This document shows positions 9,320 through 17,977 of a stretch of DNA of 64,000 nt, in pieces (positions within the stretch are counted from its first letter, which is position 1; the number at the start of each line of letters is the position of its first letter). Made by a program: the position numbers and the translations under genes. Origin of the DNA: Bacillus sp. FJAT-22090 (GTDB lineage: Bacteria > Bacillota > Bacilli > Bacillales_A > Planococcaceae); assembly GCF_007676755.1 (NCBI RefSeq), contig NZ_VEBK01000007.1, forward strand, positions 1 to 64,000, given 5' to 3'. The notes under the pieces are model-generated. The model had not been told where the DNA came from and searched no databases. It saw only the letters and a list, made by a program, of their open reading frames with translations.

Positions 9320-10126
9320 ATGGCAATTGAATGGTTTTTTGAATACGATATTCAAATAAATCGTCCCGGACTTTTAGGGGATATTTCTTCTTTACTTGGA
9401 ATGCTTAGAGTGAATATCGTGACGATTAATGGCGTAGATGAAGGTCGACGTGGTATGCTTATAAAAGCAGAGAAAAAAGAAAACATGGAGCGTTTTGAGC
9501 ATATTGCTTCTACAATGGAAACTATCCAGTTAACTAAATTTAGAGAACCTAAGCTTAGAGATCGTTTAGCGGTAAGACATGGTCGCTATATTCAACGAGA
9601 TGCGGATGATAAAAAAACGTTTCGATTTGTCCGCGATGAGTTAGGGATACTTGTAGACTTTATGGCTGAGATTTTTAAGAAAGAGGGCCATAAGCTTATC
9701 GGTATTAGGGGAATGCCTCGTGTTGGTAAAACGGAATCGGTTGTTGCTGCAAGTGTATGTGCGAATAAGAAATGGATATTTCTTTCTTCCACGATGATAA
9801 AACAAACAATTAGAAGCCAGCTAATAGGGGATGAGTTTAGTGATCGTAATATTTTCATTCTTGATGGTATTGTGACGAGAAACTCAAATGATGAAAAACA
9901 TCAAATGTTAGTAAGAGAAATGATGAGGATGCCTACCATTAAAGTAGTCGAGCATCCCGATATGTTCATCCAGCATTCGGAATATTCGATTGATGATTTT
10001 GATTATATTATTGAGCTTCGTCACAGTCCCGAAGAAGAAATTACGTATGAAATGATGGAAAAAAACCACAGTATGTCTGACAAAGGAATGAGTGGCTTTG
10101 GTGGATTCGGTGGATTTAATTTTTAA
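9320..10126 (+). CDS. ymfK: YmfK-like DUF3388 protein with ACT-like and P-loop segments
   Basis: A 268-residue protein of the DUF3388 family (B. subtilis YmfK), conserved in this position before rodZ but without a firm function. The N-terminal 75 residues (YDIQINRPGLLGDISSLLGM) look like an ACT ligand-binding domain. The middle holds a possible nucleotide-binding P-loop, GMPRVGKTE, followed by hydrophobic strand IFILDGI with an acidic residue that could serve as Walker B. The C-terminus is a glycine/phenylalanine tail (GFGGFGGFNF). RBS GAGAGGAC precedes the ATG. The domain reading is mine; the family link rests on gene order and overall sequence. Confidence 0.75.
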   Translation: MAIEWFFEYDIQINRPGLLGDISSLLGMLRVNIVTINGVDEGRRGMLIKAEKKENMERFEHIASTMETIQLTKFREPKLRDRLAVRHGRYIQRDADDKKTFRFVRDELGILVDFMAEIFKKEGHKLIGIRGMPRVGKTESVVAASVCANKKWIFLSSTMIKQTIRSQLIGDEFSDRNIFILDGIVTRNSNDEKHQMLVREMMRMPTIKVVEHPDMFIQHSEYSIDDFDYIIELRHSPEEEITYEMMEKNHSMSDKGMSGFGGFGGFNF

Positions 10127-10142
10127 CGGGCAGGTGTTTTAG

Positions 10143-11009
10143 TTGACTGAACTTGGCGCTCGCTTAAAAGAAGCGAGAATAGCAAAAGGATATAGTATTG
10201 ATGATTTACAAGAAATAACGAAAATACAAAAAAGATATTTGGCGGGAATTGAAGAAGGAAATTATACGACTATGCCAGGTACTTTTTACGTGCGAGCTTT
10301 TATAAAGCAATATGCTGAAGCAGTAGGTTTAAATGGGGACGAGCTACTAGAGACTTATAAAACAGATCTTCCTACACCATCCAGTGAAGATGTCTCTAAA
10401 AATATGCCCACAACGCCTTCTAGAAGGGCTCTAGGGGGGCGCTCGTCTAATAAGCTCAAGGAAATTTTTCCTATGTTAGTCGTAGCATTATTTATCGTAG
10501 CTATTATTGTTATTGTCTGGACCCTTTACCAAAAAACACCGAAGGAATCGGATGAGTCTGTAGATTCAACTAATGAATTGGTCATTGAAAAACAGCCTCA
10601 AACGGAGCAAAATCCGAATGTTCAAGTGGAAGATAGCAATGAGCCTGAAAAAGAAGTAGAAGAGGTAGAAGAGGTTGTAGAAGAAGAACCTACACCTGAG
10701 CAACAGTTAACATTTGTGGAAACACAAGGCGAAACGTCTACATACGATTTAACTGGAGCAGAAACCTACATGGTAAAAGTAGTTGCAGCGAACAAAACGT
10801 GGCTAAACATAAGAGACCAAGATAACAAAATCTTGGTTGACCAATCAGTTAATGCTGGTGAAACATACGAATTTGATGCAACTAGCCTTTCAAGAGTTCG
10901 TATTCGTATGGGTCATACACCTGGAAATACAGTATATATGAATGATCAAATAGTTGAGTTTCCAAGTGAAAGAACTACGCAAAATTTAGTAATACAGTTT
11001 AACAAATAG
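10143..11009 (+). CDS. rodZ: RodZ-like cell-shape protein (YmfM), helix-turn-helix plus membrane anchor
   Basis: A 288-residue protein. Residues 1-65 are an XRE-like helix-turn-helix (LGARLKEARIAKGYSIDDLQ), which in RodZ contacts the MreB cytoskeleton. Residues about 103-125 form one membrane segment, followed by a long Glu/Pro-rich linker and a C-terminal DUF4115 beta domain outside the membrane. The start is a TTG behind AGGTG, 17 bases after ymfK. Its place upstream of pgsA matches B. subtilis ymfM. Confidence 0.88.
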   Translation: MTELGARLKEARIAKGYSIDDLQEITKIQKRYLAGIEEGNYTTMPGTFYVRAFIKQYAEAVGLNGDELLETYKTDLPTPSSEDVSKNMPTTPSRRALGGRSSNKLKEIFPMLVVALFIVAIIVIVWTLYQKTPKESDESVDSTNELVIEKQPQTEQNPNVQVEDSNEPEKEVEEVEEVVEEEPTPEQQLTFVETQGETSTYDLTGAETYMVKVVAANKTWLNIRDQDNKILVDQSVNAGETYEFDATSLSRVRIRMGHTPGNTVYMNDQIVEFPSERTTQNLVIQFNK

Positions 11010-11034
11010 TCATCTTTTAGATGGCTATTTTGTT
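11004..11034 (+). terminator. Weak hairpin between rodZ and pgsA
   Basis: Stem 11004-11014 with 11020-11030 containing one mismatch-type pair, then TTTTGTTTG-like sequence. Probably a partial terminator; pgsA has its own good RBS immediately after. Confidence 0.4.
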
Positions 11035-11059
11035 TGAAAACGAAAGGAGTTACATATAA

Positions 11060-11638
11060 ATGAATATACCAAATCAAATATCTATGTTCCGTATTTTTCT
11101 AATCCCTGTATTTATGTTTTTCATGCTTGTAAACTTTAGTTGGGGAGATGTTAGTTTTCTTGGTGCAACTATTCCGGTAGGTCACTTGATCGGTGCCATT
11201 ATTTTCATTATTGCATCGATCACAGACTTTATTGATGGTTATTATGCACGAAAATATAATCTCGTAACAAATATGGGAAAGTTTTTAGACCCACTTGCAG
11301 ATAAATTACTTGTTTCGGCTGCTTTAATTATTTTAGTTCAGTTTGAAATTGCACCAGCCTGGGTAGTTATTTTAATTATAAGCCGTGAGTTTGCGGTAAC
11401 TGGTCTTCGTTTAATTCTTGCAAACGAGGGAGAAGTTGTTGCAGCAAACCAACTTGGCAAGATCAAAATGTGGACACAAATAATAGCCATCTCTTCATTG
11501 CTATTAGGAAATGTGTTTTTTGAAATGTTTAATATTCCTTTTGATATGATTATGTTATATGTTTGTCTACTTTTCACATTATGGTCTGGTTTTGATTACT
11601 TTTATTTGAACCGCAAAGTATTACTCGATTCTAAGTAG
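11060..11638 (+). CDS. pgsA: CDP-diacylglycerol-glycerol-3-phosphate 3-phosphatidyltransferase
   Basis: A 192-residue integral membrane enzyme that makes phosphatidylglycerol phosphate from CDP-diacylglycerol and glycerol-3-phosphate, the first committed step to phosphatidylglycerol and cardiolipin. The CDP-alcohol phosphatidyltransferase motif is complete: D-F-I-D-G-x-x-A-R, eight residues, G, then D-x-x-x-D (FIDGYYARK, later GKFLDPLADK). There are about five membrane segments. RBS AAAGGAG precedes the ATG. cinA follows after 15 bases. Confidence 0.95.
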   Translation: MNIPNQISMFRIFLIPVFMFFMLVNFSWGDVSFLGATIPVGHLIGAIIFIIASITDFIDGYYARKYNLVTNMGKFLDPLADKLLVSAALIILVQFEIAPAWVVILIISREFAVTGLRLILANEGEVVAANQLGKIKMWTQIIAISSLLLGNVFFEMFNIPFDMIMLYVCLLFTLWSGFDYFYLNRKVLLDSK

Positions 11639-11653
11639 GAAGGAAGTTTTTCC

Positions 11654-12910
11654 ATGAAAGCTGAAATTATTGCCGTCGGTTCCGAATTATTATTAGGTCA
11701 AATTTCTAATACAAATGCCCGCTTTATTTCTTCTCAGCTAGCAGAGTTAGGAATTGATGTTTATTATCATACAGTAGTGGGTGATAATCCAAATCGACTA
11801 GTAGATTCTATACAAATTGCCGAAAATCGAGCGGACTTCCTAATATTTACGGGCGGTTTAGGTCCTACAAAAGATGATTTAACAAAAGAGACGATTTCAA
11901 AGCATTTAAACAAAAGTCTTGTACTAGACGATCATGCTTTAATTTATATCGAAGATTTCTTTAAACGCATGAACCGGAAAATGACAGAAAACAATAAAAA
12001 ACAAGCGCTTGTACTGGAAGGATGTACGGTCTTAGAAAACAAGCATGGTATGGCACCTGGTATGCTCCTAACAACTGAGACACACGCTTATATGCTACTT
12101 CCTGGACCACCGAAAGAAATGGAGCCCATGTTCCAATTTGAAGCTAAACCGCTTCTACCTAAGCTACTACATAGTGAAACGATTATAAAATCACATGTTA
12201 TTCGATTTTACGGAATTGGAGAAGCAGAGTTGGAAACGGAAGTTCAAGATTTGTTAGACAATCAAACAAATCCAACACTTGCTCCACTTGCATCTGATGG
12301 AGAAGTTACATTACGTTTGACTGCTAAAAGTGACACAGAAGAAGAAGCGTGGAAACTGATCGAAGCATTGCAAGCGGAGATTTTAAATCGGGTAGGAAAG
12401 TTTGTGTATGGCTATAACAATGATTCACTTGCATCTAAATTGCGTGAGATACTAGTAGAGAACAATTTAACGCTTTCTGCTGCAGAAAGTATGACTGCAG
12501 GATTATTTCAATCAGAGCTAGCTGAAATTCCAGGAATGGGAGAAGCATTAGTCGGTGGAATGATTACGTACACAGAAGATATAAAGGTGAAACAATTAGG
12601 CGTTAATGAAAATACAATTAAAGAATTTAGTGTAGTTTCGAGTCAATGTGCAGAAGAAATGGCAGTGAGAATAAAAGATAAATTCAATACTAGTATTGGA
12701 ATAGGTATCACTGGTGCAGCAGGGCCCGATGGTCATGGAGGGCAACCGCCAGGAACTGTTTGGATTGGTATTGCGTATGGGGAGTCGGCACCAGTTTCAT
12801 ACAAGTTAAGTTTAACAGGTATGAGAAATACAAACCGATTAAGAGCAGTCAAATTTACCATTCATTATTTAATACGGTTGCTTCGTGAACAAGGAATTTC
12901 GAATATATAA
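11654..12910 (+). CDS. cinA: CinA-like competence/damage-inducible protein
   Basis: A 418-residue two-domain protein. The N-terminal MoaB/MoeA-like half begins MKAEIIAVGSELLLGQ with FTGGLGPTKDDLT, and the C-terminal half is a nicotinamide-nucleotide amidase-like domain (TLSAAESMTAGLF, GITGAAGPDG). Relatives recycle NMN and, in some species, hydrolyse ADP-ribose. It lies directly before recA as in Bacillus and Streptococcus, where it is co-expressed with recA during competence. Here a terminator and a new SOS promoter separate the two. Confidence 0.93.
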   Translation: MKAEIIAVGSELLLGQISNTNARFISSQLAELGIDVYYHTVVGDNPNRLVDSIQIAENRADFLIFTGGLGPTKDDLTKETISKHLNKSLVLDDHALIYIEDFFKRMNRKMTENNKKQALVLEGCTVLENKHGMAPGMLLTTETHAYMLLPGPPKEMEPMFQFEAKPLLPKLLHSETIIKSHVIRFYGIGEAELETEVQDLLDNQTNPTLAPLASDGEVTLRLTAKSDTEEEAWKLIEALQAEILNRVGKFVYGYNNDSLASKLREILVENNLTLSAAESMTAGLFQSELAEIPGMGEALVGGMITYTEDIKVKQLGVNENTIKEFSVVSSQCAEEMAVRIKDKFNTSIGIGITGAAGPDGHGGQPPGTVWIGIAYGESAPVSYKLSLTGMRNTNRLRAVKFTIHYLIRLLREQGISNI

Positions 12911-12937
12911 AGAAAAATTAAATTTCGAATAGGAAAG

Positions 12938-12968
12938 CGGCTCAAAATTAAATTTTGAGCCGTTTTTA
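12938..12968 (+). terminator. Terminator after cinA
   Basis: CGGCTCAAAA pairs with TTTTGAGCCG and is followed by TTTTT. Confidence 0.9.
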
Positions 12969-13000
12969 ACTACTAAAATGAAATAGTCGCAAAAAATAAA

Positions 13001-13014
13001 CGAATGGACGTTCG
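13001..13014. promoter_or_regulatory. LexA (SOS) box of recA
   Basis: CGAATGGACGTTCG matches the Gram-positive LexA consensus CGAAC-N4-GTTCG at nine of ten fixed positions. It lies just upstream of the predicted recA promoter. Confidence 0.85.
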
Positions 13015-13022
13015 CTTATTTC

Positions 13023-13051
13023 TTGTATATTTCTCAAATACCTAGTATAGT
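13023..13051 (+). promoter_or_regulatory. Predicted sigma-A promoter of recA
   Basis: TTGTAT (13023-13028), 17-bp spacer, TATAGT (13046-13051). It sits directly after the SOS box, so LexA binding would block it. Confidence 0.65.
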
Positions 13052-13098
13052 AGTAATAGAAATAAAAAATCAGATTTTCTTTTGAGGAGGAAATATAA

Positions 13099-14163
13099 TT
13101 GAGTAACGATCGTAAAGCAGCGCTAGAAATGGCTTTAAAACAAATAGAGAAACAATTCGGTAAAGGGTCAATTATGAAACTAGGAGAAAAAACGGACAGA
13201 GAAATATCCACTTCTTCCAGTGGTTCATTAGCCCTTGATGCAGCACTTGGAATAGGCGGATACCCTAGAGGACGTATTATTGAAATATATGGTCCAGAAA
13301 GCTCTGGTAAAACGACTGTTGCCCTTCATGCGATTGCAGAAGTGCAAAAAAATGGCGGTCAAGCGGCATTTATAGATGCTGAGCATGCTCTAGATCCAGT
13401 TTATGCTCAAAAACTCGGTGTAAATATTGATGAGTTACTTTTATCCCAACCGGATACTGGGGAGCAAGCACTTGAAATTGCTGAGGCACTAGTACGTAGC
13501 GGTGCAGTAGAAATTTTAGTAATTGACTCAGTTGCTGCATTGGTACCAAAAGCGGAAATTGAAGGAGAGATGGGTGACTCACATGTCGGTCTTCAAGCTC
13601 GTTTAATGTCACAAGCTTTACGTAAACTTTCTGGTGTTATTAACAAATCTAACACTATCGCTATTTTTATTAACCAAATTCGTGAAAAAGTAGGGGTTAT
13701 GTTCGGAAATCCTGAAGTTACACCAGGTGGACGTGCTCTTAAATTTTATAGTTCCGTTCGTTTGGAAGTAAGACGTGCCGAGGCTATTAAACAAGGTACA
13801 GATATTATGGGGAACAAAACGAAAATTAAAGTTGTAAAAAATAAAGTAGCACCACCTTTTAGAACAGCAGAAGTCGACATTATGTATGGTGAAGGAATTT
13901 CTCAAGAAGGAGAAATTATCGACCTTGGATCAGAAATGGACATCGTACAAAAAAGCGGTTCTTGGTATGCATACAACGAAGAACGTTTAGGGCAAGGTAG
14001 AGAAAATGCTAAACAGTTCTTAAAGGAAAATCCTGCTGTAAAAACTGAAATTGCTTTGAAAATCCGTGAATCTCTTGGACTAGCTGCGACATCCTATACA
14101 ATTGCTGGCCATGAGCCGGAAGAAGAAGATGGAGAATTCGATCTTTTATTAGACGAGGAATAA
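13099..14163 (+). CDS. recA: Recombinase RecA
   Basis: A 354-residue RecA, the DNA-dependent ATPase for homologous recombination and the co-protease that triggers LexA self-cleavage. Walker [10 protein letters not shown], the Walker B strand [14 protein letters not shown] and loop L2 region [21 protein letters not shown] (split here in description only) are intact, and the C-terminus is acidic as usual. The start is TTG, behind a strong GAGGAGG RBS at 13084-13090. It is monocistronic, with its own SOS promoter and terminator. Confidence 0.98.
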   Translation: MSNDRKAALEMALKQIEKQFGKGSIMKLGEKTDREISTSSSGSLALDAALGIGGYPRGRIIEIYGPESSGKTTVALHAIAEVQKNGGQAAFIDAEHALDPVYAQKLGVNIDELLLSQPDTGEQALEIAEALVRSGAVEILVIDSVAALVPKAEIEGEMGDSHVGLQARLMSQALRKLSGVINKSNTIAIFINQIREKVGVMFGNPEVTPGGRALKFYSSVRLEVRRAEAIKQGTDIMGNKTKIKVVKNKVAPPFRTAEVDIMYGEGISQEGEIIDLGSEMDIVQKSGSWYAYNEERLGQGRENAKQFLKENPAVKTEIALKIRESLGLAATSYTIAGHEPEEEDGEFDLLLDEE

Positions 14164-14171
14164 TATAGGAA

Positions 14172-14202
14172 GAGTCTCTCAATTAATTGAGAGGCTTTTT
14201 TT
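14172..14202 (+). terminator. Terminator after recA
   Basis: GTCTCTCAATT pairs with AATTGAGAGGC, followed by seven T. Confidence 0.9.
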
Positions 14203-14257
14203 AAAAGAGAAGAAAGTATATAATTTTTTGCTGTGAAAAAACGATTCTATCATACGG

Positions 14258-14396
14258 TTTATTTCCATTCCAGGCGCTCGCTTTCCGTGGGGTGGGCGAT
14301 GAACCATCACCGCCCCTGCGGGTCGCCTGAGTTGGTTCATCTATCCCACTCATCCCGCAGGTGGCAGGAGTCGCCGCCTTTCATTACAATCAATCC
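14258..14396. repeat. GC-rich intergenic hairpin repeat, copy 1
   Basis: A GC-rich island in AT-rich surroundings. It starts with a CGCTTTCCGTGGGGTG core (14279-14294) and ends with GGAGTCGCCGCC (about 14367-14378). Inside, GATGAACCA (14298-14306) pairs with TGGTTCATC (14333-14341). The same end motifs flank different hairpins at about 48.8 and 49.5 kb, so this is a dispersed repeat family of the genome. The 61-residue reading frame crossing it is not considered a gene. Confidence 0.75.
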
Positions 14397-14807
14397 TATG
14401 TGTGGTGTCTGGTAATCACTGTTATATTAGGTGGAATTATACGAATAGTAATTGTTTCTTAATAGAGAAAGTGGGGGCGACCGAAATTGTATCTTCGGTC
14501 GCTTCTTCAAAAGGTAGGGAAATGTTGCTTCTCTTTTTCAAAAGAGCAGTACTAAACCAGTGCCTAAAGTTTGAGAAGGGCGATGGATAGATAAATACCA
14601 TAGGATTACTGAGAAAAGAGCTGCTGATTAAGACGTCAGTCATGATCAACAGCACTTAAAAAATCGGCCATTATATAGCATAGGTCTTCCCAAAGGACTT
14701 TGAAAACGATAGATACAGGTTTTGATCTTAAAGGGTGCTTGCACTTTTATTACGCTAAAATGGGCATATGAAACCATTCTTTTTCTAATAATATTCCTGC
14801 CGTTTCC
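14397..14807. other. Geneless stretch between recA and rny
   Basis: Several short overlapping reading frames occur on both strands but none has an RBS or a recognisable protein. A 9-bp stem (GCGACCGAA 14477-14485 with TTCGGTCGC 14494-14502) is visible. B. subtilis has pbpX between recA and rny; no trace of it is recognisable here. Could be decayed sequence. Confidence 0.5.
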
Positions 14808-14836
14808 TTGACAGAGTATTTCTACATCTATACAAT
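14808..14836 (+). promoter_or_regulatory. Predicted sigma-A promoter of rny
   Basis: TTGACA (14808-14813), exactly 17 bp, TACAAT (14831-14836). This leaves a leader of about 100 bases before the rny start codon. A second TATAAT occurs at 14845-14850. Confidence 0.7.
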
Positions 14837-14945
14837 TAAAATTGTATAATTTCTTTATTAAATGATGAAAAAGGCAGTACAATTATGCATTTGCATATAT
14901 GTGCCGACTGAAACTTAAAAAGTATAGCAATAGGGGGGTGTTCGA

Positions 14946-16508
14946 ATGCCATTATTGGAAATTATCATCTCCGCTTTGCTTGGTCTGATCGTCGGTGCCG
15001 TTGTTGGTTATATTTATCTGAAAAACGTGAACGATTCAAAAGTGACTGGTGCAAAACAATCTTCTGCACTCATCTTAGATGAAGCAAAGCGAGAAGCAGA
15101 AGCATTAAAGAAAGAAGCACTATTAGAAGCCAAAGATGAAACTCACCAATTACGAAATGAAGCAGAATCTGACATCCGTGAACGCCGAATGGAACTGCAA
15201 AAACAGGAAAATCGGTTATTACAAAGAGAAGAGAATCTTGATCGTAAGGATGATGCTCTAAACAAGAGAGAAGTAGGTCTTGAGCGTAAAGAAGATGCTC
15301 TAACCGAAAGACAACAGCATATCGAACAGAAAGAAAGTAAAGTGGACGAGCTGGTTGCTAAACAACAAAGCGAACTTGAAAGAATTTCTACACTAACTCG
15401 TGAAGAAGCAAGAACAGTTATTCTTCAAGAGGTAGAAAATGAGCTTGCTACGGATATAGCAGTAATGACAAAAGAATCAGAGACAAGAGCAAAAGAAGAG
15501 TCTGATAAAAAGTCTCGCGAAATTCTTTCGCTTGCCTTACAACGATTCGCAGCTGATCATGTAGCAGAAACAACCGTTTCCGTTGTTAATTTACCGAACG
15601 ACGAAATGAAAGGCCGAATTATTGGTCGTGAAGGTCGAAACATTCGTACGCTTGAAACTTTAACTGGAATTGATTTAATTATTGATGATACACCAGAAGC
15701 TGTTATTCTATCAGGATTTGATCCGATACGTAGAGAAACTGCCCGTTTAGCACTAGAGAAATTAGTACAAGATGGACGGATTCATCCAGCACGTATTGAG
15801 GAAATGGTAGAAAAATCGAGAAGAGAAGTAGATGAACAGATCCGTGAAATCGGAGAACAAACTACATTTGATGTAGGAGTTCACAATCTACATCCTGATT
15901 TGATTAAAATTCTTGGTAGATTACGCTATCGTACAAGCTATGGTCAAAATGTATTAAAACATTCAACGGAAGTTGCTGTTTTAGCTGGTTTACTTGCAGC
16001 GGAGCTTGGAGAAGACGTGACACTTGCAAGACGTGCAGGATTACTTCACGATATTGGGAAAGCAATTGACCATGAAGTGGAAGGAAGTCACGTGGAGATT
16101 GGTGTCGAGCTTGCTACGAAGTATAAAGAACATCCAGTAGTTATTAATAGTATTGCTTCCCACCATGGAGATACAGAAGCTACTTCCGTTATTGCGGTAC
16201 TAGTAGCAGCGGCAGATGCTCTATCTGCGGCACGACCTGGTGCAAGAAGTGAAACATTAGAAAACTATATTCGTCGTCTGGAGAAACTAGAAGAAATTTC
16301 AGAGTCCTACGACGGTGTTGAAAAATCATTTGCGATTCAAGCAGGAAGAGAAATTCGCATTATGGTTCGTCCGGATCAGATTGATGACATTTCCGCTCAT
16401 CGACTTGCAAGAGATATTCGTAAACGAATCGAAGAAGAACTCGATTATCCTGGTCATATTAAAGTGACTGTAATTAGAGAGACTAGAGCTGTAGAATACG
16501 CAAAATAG
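14946..16508 (+). CDS. rny: Ribonuclease Y
   Basis: A 520-residue membrane-anchored endoribonuclease that starts bulk mRNA decay in Bacillales. Order: one N-terminal membrane helix (residues 4-24), a long charged coiled coil (about 30-200, with many Glu/Lys/Arg/Gln heptads), a KH domain ([19 protein letters not shown]), and an HD domain with the metal ligands in [12 protein letters not shown]. Strong AGGGGGG RBS. RicA (YmcA), encoded at 22.4 kb, is part of a complex that modulates RNase Y in B. subtilis. Confidence 0.97.
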   Translation: MPLLEIIISALLGLIVGAVVGYIYLKNVNDSKVTGAKQSSALILDEAKREAEALKKEALLEAKDETHQLRNEAESDIRERRMELQKQENRLLQREENLDRKDDALNKREVGLERKEDALTERQQHIEQKESKVDELVAKQQSELERISTLTREEARTVILQEVENELATDIAVMTKESETRAKEESDKKSREILSLALQRFAADHVAETTVSVVNLPNDEMKGRIIGREGRNIRTLETLTGIDLIIDDTPEAVILSGFDPIRRETARLALEKLVQDGRIHPARIEEMVEKSRREVDEQIREIGEQTTFDVGVHNLHPDLIKILGRLRYRTSYGQNVLKHSTEVAVLAGLLAAELGEDVTLARRAGLLHDIGKAIDHEVEGSHVEIGVELATKYKEHPVVINSIASHHGDTEATSVIAVLVAAADALSAARPGARSETLENYIRRLEKLEEISESYDGVEKSFAIQAGREIRIMVRPDQIDDISAHRLARDIRKRIEEELDYPGHIKVTVIRETRAVEYAK

Positions 16509-16511
16509 AAG

Positions 16512-16540
16512 AAAAGGCTTCTAATAAGAAGCCTTTTTTT
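16512..16540 (+). terminator. Terminator between rny and ymdB
   Basis: AAAAGGCTTCT pairs with AGAAGCCTTTT and a T run follows. It may be leaky, because ymdB starts 22 bases later without an obvious separate promoter. Confidence 0.85.
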
Positions 16541-16561
16541 CGTTAAGGAAGTGGATGAAAC

Positions 16562-17359
16562 ATGAAGATATTATTTATAGGTGACATTGTTGGTTCGATT
16601 GGTAGAGATACGTTAGAAAGTTATCTGCCTAGATTAAAGAGAAAATACAATCCAGACGTTGTAATTGCAAACGGTGAAAATGCCGCAGCTGGGCGGGGTA
16701 TTACTAAAAATATTTTTCAAGCTCTGTTACATATGGGTGTGGATGTAGTTACAATGGGTAATCATACATGGGATCAAAAAGAGATTATGGATTTCATTGA
16801 TGACACGGATTATTTAATCCGACCTGCTAATTTTTCAGAAGAAGCACCGGGGAAAGGAATGACTTCTGTTACTAAAAATGGTCATACTATATCAGTCATT
16901 AATATGCATGGTAGAACATTTTTACCACCGCATGATGACCCATTTAAAAAAGCTACAGAGTTAGTAGACGAAGCGAAAAAGGTATCACCCATTGTTTTTG
17001 TTGATTTTCATGCGGAGGCTACTAGCGAAAAAATTGCGTTTGGCTGGCATTTAGATGGAAAAGCATCTGTGGTTGTTGGGACACATACACATGTACAAAC
17101 TGCAGATTCTCGTATACTACCGCAAGGAACTGCTTATATTACAGATGTTGGGATGACTGGTCCTTATGACGAGGTTTTGGGGATGAAAAAAGAGGATGTA
17201 TTATATCGTTTCCAAACGAATATGCCTACCCGATTTGAAGTTCCTAAAAGCGGTCGTTCCGTATTAAGTGGCTTCTTTGTCGAAGTAGATAATTCTACTG
17301 GCAAAGCAGTCCATCAAGAACGTGTTTATATTAATGAGGATTATCCATTTCACGGGTAA
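16562..17359 (+). CDS. ymdB: YmdB family metallophosphoesterase
   Basis: A 265-residue calcineurin-like phosphoesterase (TIGR00282 type). Metal-binding motifs are visible: FIGDIVGSIGRD (GD), NGENAAAGRGI, MGNHTWDQKE, and GTHTHVQTAD near residue 180. In B. subtilis YmdB is a 2',3'-cyclic nucleotide phosphodiesterase that influences motility versus biofilm gene expression. The gene follows rny, as in B. subtilis. Confidence 0.93.
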   Translation: MKILFIGDIVGSIGRDTLESYLPRLKRKYNPDVVIANGENAAAGRGITKNIFQALLHMGVDVVTMGNHTWDQKEIMDFIDDTDYLIRPANFSEEAPGKGMTSVTKNGHTISVINMHGRTFLPPHDDPFKKATELVDEAKKVSPIVFVDFHAEATSEKIAFGWHLDGKASVVVGTHTHVQTADSRILPQGTAYITDVGMTGPYDEVLGMKKEDVLYRFQTNMPTRFEVPKSGRSVLSGFFVEVDNSTGKAVHQERVYINEDYPFHG

Positions 17360-17444
17360 AAGAGTCTAAAAAATCTCTTTGTAGCATAAGGTAGGTTATG
17401 GACGAAAGCAAGTTCATAATCTAGCTATAAAAGGAGAAATGATA

Positions 17445-17711
17445 GTGGATTCTTTAAAAGTATCTTCTCGTTCTAACCCAAATTCCGTTGCTGGTGCATT
17501 AGTCGCAGTAATTAGAGAACAAGGGTATGCAGAGATGCAAGCAGTAGGAGCAGGCGCATTAAATCAGGCAATCAAAGCAATTGCCATTGCAAGAGGATTT
17601 GTAGCACCCAGTGGTACGGACCTAACATGTTCACCCGCTTTCACAGATATTATTATTTCAGGTGAAGACCGAACTGCTTTGAAGTTATTAGTAGAGAAAA
17701 AGGTAAAATAA
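17445..17711 (+). CDS. spoVS: Stage V sporulation protein S
   Basis: An 88-residue DNA/RNA-binding Alba-like protein needed for normal spore coat and cortex development. The core (SNPNSVAGAL, VGAGALNQAIKAIAIARGF, VAPSGTDL) is nearly invariant in Bacillales. The frame is open from an ATG at 17439, but the RBS AAGGAG (17431-17436) is only two bases from it. The GTG at 17445 is correctly spaced and gives MDSLKVSSRS, aligning with MEILKVS of B. subtilis. Confidence 0.95.
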   Translation: MDSLKVSSRSNPNSVAGALVAVIREQGYAEMQAVGAGALNQAIKAIAIARGFVAPSGTDLTCSPAFTDIIISGEDRTALKLLVEKKVK

Positions 17712-17714
17712 CCG

Positions 17715-17756
17715 TGAAGTCGCTACTGTAAAAAGTAGCGGCTTCATTTTGTTTTT
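17715..17756 (+). terminator. Terminator after spoVS
   Basis: TGAAGTCGCTACT pairs with AGTAGCGGCTTCA (one G-U type pair), followed by a T-rich tail. Confidence 0.9.
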
Positions 17757-17977
17757 TCGACTAAATTATGACGATTTGATTCCGTCAAAGGTCTGATTTT
17801 TGTTGAAAATTACATGGAATACATAGTGAATAATGCTACTTCATGATAAACTAATGAAGGTAAAAAGCATTCAGCTTCATTTGGCGGTATAATAGCTGCA
17901 AAATGAAATTAAAACCACAAGCGAGCAATATTTATTCGCCGAGGAATTTTCGATAAAGATAGTTAGGAGATGTTTAT

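Noticed and set aside
14233-14415. Small ORF across repeat copy 1
   Set aside because: No RBS, and the sequence is a dispersed non-coding repeat.
14646-14882. 78-codon minus-strand frame upstream of rny
   Set aside because: No RBS, overlaps the predicted rny promoter, no recognisable family.
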